Source: Phoronis australis (lineage: Eukaryota > Phoronida > Phoronidae). Taken from it: DNA of 64,000 bases. Shown here in pieces: positions 1-11,000 of the stretch. The notes beneath the pieces are model-generated. The model saw only the letters and a program-made list of their open reading frames with translations, was not told the DNA's origin and searched no databases. The position numbers and the translations under genes were made by a program. Within the stretch, counting starts at the first letter, position 1. Each line of letters begins with the position of its first letter. The stretch lies in assembly GCA_002633005.1 (NCBI GenBank), contig NMRA01000649.1, forward strand, positions 108,807-172,806. The letters are read 5' to 3'.

Positions 1-1903
1 GAGATGATACACCGTAAATATAAATTACATGAAAATTCCCGTAATACACTCTGAAGACTTTGAATTTTCATGTTCATTGAGATCATGTCTCTGCTACTGG
101 AGACTTTAATGCCAACATCGGCGCATATACGGTAGATTATTAGGAGACTGTCAGTCAGTTGGGTGGTTTTATCGCAGTTATCGGCAGGTGTCCCTGTCTA
201 AAACTCCACAGCAGGTGTTGGTTTTATTTGATATTTTTTCAGGTATTCACTATTCTACTTTTGTAAGCAATTTTATTTCATTTATCATCCGACCATTATA
301 TGATTCTTCAAATTAAAAAATACACCTGCGTGACATTTTTAGCACCATCTTGAGACAACTTTGATGTATCGGTTAACTGTCAAAAGCATTCTGAAATGTT
401 CAGCCAATTCCCCAGTTTACACCAATGTTCCTATAGTACTGGAGTTGAGTTGTTGTGAACCGTCCTTTCTATACCATCTGCAGCACGGCTCCCATGAAGG
501 CGTATTTGCAAACCTTTGTGCAGAAATGTATGTGTTTAGTCTGCAGCTTGGTGTTGGCTAAAATGTCTGGTCGTAGTTTCTACAAGGTGACTAGTATTGA
601 AACTTTGGAATTCATAAATGTTTATTCATGTGTTGTCTGAGAAAAACAGATTTATTTAAGAAGTCAGAAGTATTTTACTTGGTGTTTGATAAAAAATAAA
701 TGAATACCTGTTGCTGGTGAGCCATACGATGCAGGTCGTAAAAACAAACTGATCCCGAAGTCACACATCAATCTGGCTCTCGTTATTTTCGTTGTTTTTA
801 GTTATTTTCGTTGTTCCGTTTTGTTGCGTAGTCATCCTGTTTTCTATTGGTCATTAGTTGCATACTTGTAACTTCAAATACAGAAGATTTGACACCTTCG
901 TACCAGAATTGATGAGTGATATAATGTATCTAGCGTGCGCTGAATTCAGCGTCACTGTTTTATGGTGTTTTTATTTTTATTACCTCCCAGTCTAGAACAA
1001 GACAAAACAACTGGATTGTTTTAGTATTATGAATCTGAATCATCGGAAGAACGACCGGTGCTTGTTGCGCTTTGTTACGAATATCAAATAATGAATGTGT
1101 CTAATGAGCCTGCTGTACAAGCCTAATGTGGTTAGACAACATTCCTCGGAATTCGCTGTCATGACGTCTGGGCTTAAGCCGAATTCATCGTCAGAGTAGT
1201 CTCCCCTGATTCATGGTCAGAGTAGTCTCCCCTGATGACTGAGAATGAAGAGGAATTACCAGGAAACTTAGTGAGGCGGCTCAGCCATTGGCGACCTATT
1301 TGTTATTACCTGTCATGTCTGCTGTTAACAGATTTAGCGGCTATGGCGGGGAAACAGTATTCTGATTACTTTTGTTTTGTACTGTACTTGATTACTTTTG
1401 TCTTGTACTGTACTTGATTACTTTTGTCTTGTACTGTACTTGATTACTTTTGTCTTGTACTGTACTTGATTACTTTTGTCTTACACTGTACTTGATTACT
1501 TTTGTCTTGTACTGTATGGTGAAATCTCACCAATAAAGGTCATAATATGGCATACCAGAGAAGTTTATTTTTTTGTGTTATCTAAAAGATGAGTTGCACC
1601 ATGCTTCATCATTTTAGGTTCCCTTTAAAAGCTGCCATCAGACAGTGTTTTGAGAAATGGTATACTACAATGCTAGAAATGAAAAAGGCCAGTTCTGGAA
1701 ATTGTATTTGTCCGAAGTTGGTGAGATTATACGGTACTGATATTTCCATGAATCAGGCACGTATCAAGAATCAGGGGGCTAACATTGGGCTGTTGTAGTC
1801 ATTCGTTAAAGCTAATTGCCACACGAGTGGTCTGGGTCCCATAGACCCGTCTTCTGGATCCACCCCTCTGCAGTACATCTTAATGTTTCCATCTTGCTTG
1901 TAG
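1..1903. other. Endophilin intron, upstream part
   Basis: I found no exon that could encode the preceding endophilin segment (the vertebrate MLKFGRELG region), so this is read as intron. Its only clear structure is the 26-bp minisatellite at 1364-1519. Confidence 0.55.
1364..1519 (+). repeat. 26-bp minisatellite, six copies
   Basis: Six nearly perfect head-to-tail copies of a unit GATTACTTTTGTCTTGTACT plus GTACTT start at 1364, 1390, 1416, 1442, 1468 and 1494. Copies differ by only one or two bases, which suggests recent expansion. Confidence 0.93.
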
Positions 1904-2037
1904 GCCAAGCCCTCGTGGATTGTGGAGAGTCGTTCAAACAAATGGCCGACGTGAAATATGCACTGGAGGACAACGTGAAACAGAACTTTCTGGAGCCCCT
2001 TCATCACCTGCAGACCAAAGACCTCAAGGAAGTTAAT
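1904..2037 (+). CDS. SH3GL: Endophilin-A exon (BAR helix 2 region)
   Basis: 134 nt. The acceptor is TTGCTTGTAG and the donor AAT|GTACGT. It begins with two bases completing a split codon, then reads [17 protein letters not shown] and continues to KDLKEVN. It corresponds to the family segment that starts PALGEV in vertebrate endophilins. Confidence 0.93.
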
Positions 2038-5000
2038 GTACGTGTGCTTGGTTAGGCAGACTGGGGGGGGGGCGTGTTCCATAAACCCGTCACATTAGCC
2101 ATGCACTTGCGACCAGAAATCTCCCATTATAGGATGGAAACTGAATTTTATCCCATAATTCAGGAATTATCTCCCATAGTTCAACGTTGCTGTGTCACTG
2201 ACCAATCACTCCAATGGCCGCCATTTTGCTAAACAGGTCCGGATCATACTCACCTGTCACGTGCGTACTTTTGCATGGTCTCACTTTCCTTGCTAGAAAC
2301 TTGGTCTGTAGAATGCGCCACAGTTCTAATTCACAGACCTGGAGACCCAACTTGAATATTGGCCTATCACATTGCAACAAATTTGATACTGGAAGCCTGA
2401 GTCTCTAGTAAAGATTATCCATGGTTCGAGTTCGAATGCATAAGTTTACTTGAAGTGTGCCAATGAAGTTAATAAATTTTTGATTCAAGTTTCGAGTGAA
2501 GTGATTAGATCCAGCCCAAAGTTTTGCAGCTAGCAGATGACAAATCCTTTGCTTGAATGAGCACATTATGGCTGAAAATGGCTTGATCAGTTGTGTTGAT
2601 GAAAAGGAAATCTTACTAAGTTGTATGTGTGAACACTTTGAACACTTTGTTAAAATGAACAGCAGTCACTTGTGTCTATCAGCAGGTTGACACAATAAAC
2701 AGCTGGCTCACATGTTTTTATGAGCACACCGTCACAATAAACTGCATGCTCACTTGTGTTAGTGGAAAGATTGTTGTAGTAAATAGCCTACTTACATGTT
2801 TTCATGAGCACATTGTCACAGTAAACAACATGCTCAATTGTGTGTTACTGGACAGATTGCAGTATGTTCACTTGTTTTTATGAGCACACTATCACAGTAA
2901 ACAACCTGTTCACTTGTTTTTATGAGCACACTGTCACAGTAAACAGCCTGCTCACTTGTTTTATGAGCAAGCTGTCACAGCAAACAGAATGTTGGCTTGT
3001 GTTAGTGGACATATTGCCGCAGCAAACAGCAGGTTCACAAAATGTGATCACTTTATTATAGCATCATCGCAAGAAGCTGTCTGGAAGGAGACTAGACTTT
3101 GATTGCAAGAAACGCAAGAAGGATAAGGGTAAGTGTTTGTTGGCCTCTCTTATTCCTTGTTAATCAATTTTTTGGCAAACATTAGTTTAATAAGGCGTAA
3201 TTCACTGCCCTTGTTGAACAAATTGTGAGAATTGGTTGTGAAATGGGTGTCCAGAGCCGTGCGTTTGTATCTGGGCTTATCCGTTTTGGTTTGCTTCAGG
3301 ATAACAACGTCATCTCATTGTTTTTAAAGTCCAGCTTATAGTGTACCCTTGAAGTGAGCCGTTCATTAACTGTTGTCGCTAAGAGACTGGACGTAGTTTT
3401 GACGAGTTGTTTCGCACTGGATGTATTCGCGTGTAATCTTGTTTTTGATTAAAAATTAATCGCCAGCACAATTGGTTGACTGTTCTGCTCTTTGTTTTAG
3501 GAGGTGAGAAAGATGTGCATTCCTAAGTATACTAATGCAACTTGGTCACCTGCTAGCTTTGTTTCGTTTTTGGCATGAAAAACGACACCAACTAATTTGA
3601 CTCAGTCATCTTTTCGTATTAACAGATCTCCACATTTCATTTTCCGTTGTTCGTATTTGTTGTCAAATATCTCGGGAGCCTTGACCATGTTCATTCTTAA
3701 AGCTGCAACTTGCAACAAATTAGCCATCCGTTCTGCCTCATAAAGATCAACATGTTTTCAAATACTATGGCTTTTTGTTTTCTACTTTTTTCTTTGAATA
3801 ACTATGGGCTTTGTTACACTGGTTTTCAAATCATCTATTTTAAGCACAATGGGGTTTACTGGTTTTGGTGGAAGTAGTTGTCTACTGAGAGTTGTTGTAG
3901 ACCCATCACTAACACTTAAGGTTAAACAGTTGTCGAAACCGCACGTTATTGTTACTGACTCGATAAACTATCTCTTGACCCAACAAAGTTCATTATAAGC
4001 TTGTGATCTGCAATCCATTGTTTTTAACTACGTTTTCGTTAATCTCGGTCTCAGTCTCATACTCTGCTAAGTGTTGTATCCAAGCATGTCTTGTCATGGT
4101 TGCTATTCCACACAAACATCACAGCCTCCGATGTGACCTAATATCTTGAAGTGACGTGCTTTCTGTCGAAAAACAAGTTATGATTTAGGCCACTTACCGT
4201 TATCAAATTGGTCTTACCTTATTCCCTATTCAATTTAGAAGGGATCTCGGGACTCGTAAGGAACTGACATCTCGTTATTTCTTCAGACCAGTCTCATGGA
4301 AATTCCTGCAGATGAGATTGGTCTTGAGAAATAATGAAATGTCTGTTCTTTCCCAGCCCAGAAATCGGACTTATTTTGACTTTTTAGTTAGGAACTGTTT
4401 GAGACCAATTTCGTAATGTTTTATGGCCTAAATCAAAACTTGCATTTTTCGACAGAAAGCATTCTTTTCCGCTTTAAGGATGGTCCGTAATTTCCACAAA
4501 ATGTATGTTTATAAAAAATTTTGAATTTTAAAATGTCGGTGAAAATCTTCAAAAGGGGAAATGAAAACCAAATTTTTGAATCCCCTCTTTGTAGGGAAGG
4601 GAAGGGGTCTGCAAAAAGTGAACGTTATGTACACGTTGTGGGACTATCCAAACATTACTGGTGAAGAGATAAGGCACCATTTGCTTTGACTTGAATGTTC
4701 TACTCGGTTGTTTGGCCTTGAATGCGATGAGAAACGAGCACAGTGGTGACCAGGTTAGCTGTCCCTGACCATCTTGTTTAGTCTGGCTTATAGTTAGTCC
4801 ATGTGCCTGCGCTTCATGCATCCCCTCTCCCATAGTAGAATGCTTATGGCTAGACAGACCTGGCTTGCCTGACAGTAGCCTCGTCTTGAAAACAAGAGGT
4901 GGCACTGCTAAAAAACTACTTATTACCCACAATGCTTAGTTGGCCATCTCAGTGATTGCTGTTTTCGTACTTTAAATCATTCAACATTTCAATCAACACC

Positions 5001-8000
5001 GTCAGTTTCTGGTTTTCGTGTAGCAAATTGATAAAAAGATGGAGCATTTTGTTTGAAATTTAGTTAAGTGTTTGAGATACTGTGGCTTGTTATCTGTTGG
5101 TATTTTCATTGTAAAATTTTACATTGACTGTGTAGTGGCAAATGGCTTTAAGTTTGTATTGTAGCCTAGAAGAGCTTTTAGTTGTGGTGATTGAGACATT
5201 GCCTGACAGATTTGATAGAACTGAGTTTGGTGAACAAGATGCTAAAATTTAAGTTGAACAGAATTTTTGGTTGTTATACATCAAAACGAACCGTGATCTT
5301 TGATATGCGTACTAGAAGTCCCCAAAATATTGTCACCTTCCTTAATCTAGAAAAGTCTAAAATATTGTCAATCAAATGCCATGAATGACCTCAACGTTTT
5401 TGGAGAAACTTTGAAACTCTTCGAAAACTCATAGAATTTTGTCTAGTTTTAATTCCAAACAATTCAAAACCATTGAAAAATTGTAAAAAACAAGAATTCA
5501 ACAACTTAAAAATTCCTCATAAAACATCGTACTAAGTAATAGTCCAAAACTCGGCTGTGCCTTTTCTAACCACACATGAATTTGATTTTAAGAACTACAC
5601 AGCTGAGAAACGTTGCCATTGTTCAATTCCTGACATCGAGAGTATTGCTGTTTATGCCATCTCCCACACCTCTCCCCACCGCTCCCTGTGTCAACATGTT
5701 TGTAGTCTATTAAGTTGCAACTAGCATTTGCATGTCAGTTCCTGACTGCGTTTTGGAATCAATATTGGTGTATAGCTCTGTGTCATTATTTTAGGTGTTT
5801 GGTTTTCATTTTAAAAATTGCTCGCGATCGGTGATTGGATGTTTGTTTTGAAAATCGCTTATGTGTGTTATGTGATGGCTCGTGTGACTTGAAATCTCAC
5901 TTAAAGCAGGCTTGCCCTATTTAGCGGTTAAGAAACGAAAATCAAATCAGGCCTTGTAATGACATAAAATCCGTCTCATTCTTAACTGTGATAGGATTCC
6001 ATTTCCGTTATCAACTCGAGCACATTGTGTATATGCGGCGTCTTTGAATTCACAATTGTTGGATTGACCGACCTCAATAAACTGAGTAGCGTTTTCTTGG
6101 GTTGTTGATGTTATCGTTGCTTTTGTTGGTAATGGAGGCCTGTAGTAGTAAGAATATTTTGAAACCGATCTTACTGGAGTAAAAGACCTAATTTGATTTT
6201 CTTTTTTAAACCTTGTGAATGGTGTGAATTCATAGTTTTAAGTTTAACATATATTTAAAGTAAGATGTAAGTCTGTTTTGAGGTTTTCATTAAACTTTAA
6301 GTGTCTTGATTTTACTTATTGAGCAAATGGGAATCGTGGGTAGGGGTATGACCACAAAAAACTTGGTTCTCGCGTTTAAACAAAAATAACGCATGAAAAG
6401 GGCCTTTCTTGGAATACCAGAATGCAATGCTGGGGTATGTTTTTCAGTTGTTTGGGCAGTAAGTGGTACCTTTTTCACCCTTTCCTCTTCATCGGTGTTC
6501 GTTTTCCATGGAAATCCAAAAGTGGATGTTAAGCCTGATTTAAATGTTACTACTGTCACAGTCACTCTGGATATTTGTTCTCAGTTTAGCTACACATTTC
6601 AACTAGCCATTTTAAAGCTTCAAATAAGCTCATCAGTTCACTCCTTTAGGTTCTCCTTTCAAAGTCCGTTTTTCACATGAATTTTGTAGGGTTTTTTGCT
6701 GTCGCAAGACACTCCATTAAGCTATCTTTTGTAATGCCATTACGGTACATGGGTAAACATGTAGTGTGAGGAATACATACAATTGAAGATATAGGGAAAG
6801 AAATACAAAGTTCCTTATGAAAATACAGTTCTCTCATTAGTTGTACTTTGCCAATTTGTTACGTGTATCACGTCATTGCATTTGCAGCCATTGTGTTCCG
6901 ATCGTGTAGTGCTCTTTTGCGTTATCATCGTTGCCGATTGCCTGATTGGCCATGCACTTGTTCTGAAATTTGCTTCGATCATATCCTGTAGTATCTAACG
7001 AGTTTCATTTTCATTATCTCCCTATATAAGATAAGCCAGGTAATGTTCGTATTCAGTTCCTGTGCACTGCACAGTGGCATGTGCCTGTTACGCCTTTTTT
7101 TGTCTGATGGAAAATTTACTTTTTATGCGCCCACATAATGTATGCTCTTGTTGTTGTATATTTTACGTGCGGTGCGGTTGTGGACCCGTTTCAGGGCTGT
7201 GCATTGGTCTTGTTACGTGACTGGTAATCTAACCTTTATCGCGGATCACCAAACACTTGCCATGGAAAAAGAGCCGTTAGAACAAGTGTGAAGTCCTTAC
7301 CACTTCACAAAACACGTACGGTGAAGTTTTTTCAATTCAGAATGCATTGTGGCAGAAGAGTGATGTAATATTTTATCAACCATTTTTAACAAAAATAAAC
7401 AGGAAGGAATTTCACTTTATTATTTGCATATTGTGTGATGTACAGCTGTCATTGACAAACTCTTGATGAAATTTTGAGCATTGATTTTTAAAAATTCGAG
7501 AGGTTTGAAAAACAGGAAAATGACAGTTTTGACTTTTTTGAATTCGAGGACACTTTAGTCGGCACTGACGCAAGAACTCTTACCCTACTCAGTTAATACT
7601 TACCATACACAGTTAATTCTTACCAAGAAAGATGAACAGTAATTTGCAGTTGTACAGTGTTAGTGTGCTTGTTGTGGCTGTAGTTTAAGGTACGTGGTAA
7701 GGTTCTTTGTTCATAGTAAGAATTTTCCGACTTGGAGTGTGTGGTGTTTTGTAGAAAGTGGTAAGGTTTTCCTCTCGTGGTAAGAGTTTGGCTATGTGAT
7801 ACATATTCTGCTGGTGGTGGTATTAGGGTTCGATTACCATGCCACCCATTTTTTCATTAATTTCAATTGCATGATCATTTTAGGTACCGGCAATTATTTT
7901 TACATTGTGTCAGCGTTTAGGTCAGCCTTGTTTGTTTGGGAATAGGATGTAACGTTTCCCGTCTACAGGGTGTTTCAAAAAGATAGAATATATAAGTGCA

Positions 8001-11000
8001 GGCTTTAGAACCCAGTTACTGGTATATCAGTTTGAAACATCCTGTATTATAAAATTGTCACTGTAAGATTAGACTGTGACCGTCCTACCCTGTTTGTCTA
8101 CTATACGTTTCTGTCTGTGGATTTGTGAGCTGTGGTAGATGGGAATGGATTTTAACTGTTGAGGTGTAAACACTGTTCGCTGTTTCAAAGTAAATACTCG
8201 GGCAGTATGAATATTCATTAGATTTTGTATAAAGTAAATACGCGGACAGTATGAATATTCATTAGATTTTGTATGTCCCGTCTTTTCTTGTTCGTTTTTT
8301 TTTTGTGAGCCTTGCTGTAGATGGGAAGGGGCCTTATTTCTGTCTTGGTGAAGGTTGTAATTTTTGGTAGAAATTTCATGAGGTTTTCTAGAGTCTTTGT
8401 GATGTATTTTTTCAATATCCCTTTTTGCAATTTTACCGTTTTATTGACTTTTTAAACCCAATTGTGCCCTGAGACTTATCGTTTTAAATTCACTTGAAGT
8501 TTGGGGCACGGTTATTATGTTTAGTTGACTTGAACACCAATTTTCCAGGACGAATATCGCATGTGGAAATCTTTGAAATGCCTGAAATTTCTAGTGCTTT
8601 TTTTCCGCTTGTATGTATTTGTCATTATAATTTTTAGGGAAAAGATTTTTTTTGGCGTCAACATTGTATTCAAGTTGTCACCATGATCAGATTGCAAACG
8701 AGAAAAGTTTATCTCATGGGAAACGCATTAAATTTAGTGCACAATGATACTTGCGGATGACAAAGTTATCTAAATAAGATACTAATAGAGTGAAATGCTT
8801 GTTGAAATTTGACTTAAAAAGGTATTAAATGTGGCTTCCTTAATCTTTACAGACTCAAAGTGTGTTTGGGAAACTGAGACAAAGTAATATTATTCACCAT
8901 TAAAACTGACTGCTGTAACTGTGTTAGGTACTTTGATGATTACCAGAGACATCTTGAGGTGCACATGAAAACTTATCTCTGTTCACTTCACATTGTCAGG
9001 CTCTAACATTGATGAGTCGGAAATACGAGCTGCTGAAGCCAAGTTTGATGAATCCAAGGAGTTGACCTACACAGCCATGAACAACCTGCTGGAGAATGAT
9101 GTAAGCGTTCACATAAGGTGACGGACAGCATGTTGCGGTGTGCTGGAAGTATTCTTGTAAGGTCATGAGCAGTAGGTTGGAAGTGTTGAAATATCATCAG
9201 CAGTAAGATATCACAAATTTTGGACAAAAAAAGATGTTGTCAAAACTACCCGTTTTCATTTTCAAGGTCTTCTAACAACTATTGTCGGATGGTGGCTATG
9301 GTAACAGAACTCAAACATGGAAAAAAACATTAATGTGGTGCTACATATCTTTTACAAAAGTGAGAAAATAAGATTTCACTTGTCCGCCTTACTGTTTCCT
9401 AACCTGGTGAGATTTTACCTCTTTGTTCGGTTTTGGGGCATAAAATGACAACATAATGGATTCTGGCTTGTTGAGTTCAGTCTACAGCAATGAAGATTTG
9501 TCTTTTCTCAAACCCAGTTCTAAATCAGTCATAGTATGTGGCAAAAGTAGTCAGAAAAAGTGACCCGTAATTCCCGTCATAACTGCTGGTCATAGGCCAA
9601 ATTTGTCATCGTGGTAGCTGTGCCTCAAGGCTGAGAATCAAGGGGAGATAACAGGAAGTTGGGTGGAGTGGCTATAAGTCTTTCTGGAGATAGAATTTTG
9701 CTGCAATAATAACCTTTAGCAGTCATTTTTGCTGTTATCAGAATTAGCCGCAGTGACATCTGATGTTACTTTTGCTGTGTGCTGTATAATCTTGCAGTAA
9801 GATAGGATTTGGAGGCACTTTCACGGCACCAAATGGTCTAATTTGAGGGATTTCATGTATGACGCTGTTGTCATTTTTCAAATGCATTGTGGACACTTGT
9901 CACTTGAGAGCACCAGAATTGAAAGTACAGGTCCACTACAACATGTTTTTTGGTGCGAATATGACTTAGTGACCATCGTACAAAAGTAAGATTTAGAGGG
10001 AGCCTCAAAATGCATCAGGTTAATACAAAAGCAGTAAATCTTCCGCACGAAACTTTTTCGAAGCATGCACCATCTGATCACCCTGAAGTTGAATGTCATC
10101 ATCTAAAATGTAAATTTCATGCCAGATTACAAGATATTTGTGATGTTACCAAATGTTTACGAGCTTACAGCCGTTCCTCGATGCACTTGAGAAACGACAC
10201 CAGTGCCGTAGATGAAATCCTCCGAATTTGAAAGCCTGCGTATTTGCCATTGAAAACTGGTGAATGTGGATGGATTGGGCCGATATATTAGACTAATTAC
10301 TGTCCATTTGTTTTTTGCTAGGTTGAACAAATATCACAGCTGGGATCGTTCATAGAGTCGTGTCTAGACTATCACCGACAGGCTGTGGACATACTTTCCA
10401 CTCTTCATGATAACCTTCAGGAAAAGTGAGTACAGTTACGTAACACGTACTAATGAGTCATTATTACAGTGTACTTAATCTGACCAATTTAGGACGCAGT
10501 ATGTCAGACGAGGGAAATTTTATTTTTTCAGTAAAAATAACGTACCGTCAATTAAATGTGTGAGGGGAGAGGTCGGCACCGGTTGGCAGTGTTACCATTT
10601 TTTATTCAGAATGATGTCCTTTCTGCCAATCTGAGTGAAAAATCACACGTTGGAGTCAGTCAATGTTACGAGGTGTTCGTGACGCGCTCTTGTTGCTTAA
10701 AAGTCCCAACTATTGCTTCCTATCCTAAATGGTTTGCCAGGTGTTTATGGAATTTGACGGTTTTCTCATTTTCACCAAGGGGTTTTTACTTTAAATTTTG
10801 TAGAAAGGTTTGGGTGGCATAGATGTCGCCTAGCAACATTTGGTAGCGTTTTCATCATTTGTTGGAATGTAGCAAGCTTCCGCAGTGTAGAAAAGTGGCT
10901 AGTTTTGCTCCACTTTGAACAATTTTAAAATTTAATATGTATTTTGCAGTACTTGTTTGTTTTTCTTTTGGAGGCTTTGGGCATAATCTTGAAATGCTAC

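Larger units (their letters stand above)
3129..8999. other. Endophilin intron of 5.9 kb, rich in repeats
   Basis: No coding exon in frame with the flanking exons was found. The intron contains a TTAA-flanked MITE (4150-4473), a segment related to the DET1-intron repeat (5925-6070), a 79-bp TA-flanked MITE (7966-8044) and a 44-bp tandem duplication (8187-8274). The rest shows nothing I can name. Confidence 0.6.

Noticed and set aside
1364-1519. Regular short repeats that might suggest a CRISPR array
   Set aside because: Copies are contiguous without unique spacers and the genome is eukaryotic; this is a minisatellite.
2416-2440. tRNA B-box-like GGTTCGAGTTCGAAT
   Set aside because: No A box, cloverleaf or terminator at the right distance.
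4549-4932. 127-codon minus-strand ORF inside the endophilin intron
   Set aside because: No family resemblance, unusual composition and no splice or promoter context; likely chance or repeat-derived.
7568-7795. AACTCTTACC and GGTAAGAGTT as ends of a larger inverted-repeat element
   Set aside because: Only about 10 bp pair and the flanks do not. CTTACC/GGTAAG motifs are scattered in between without order.
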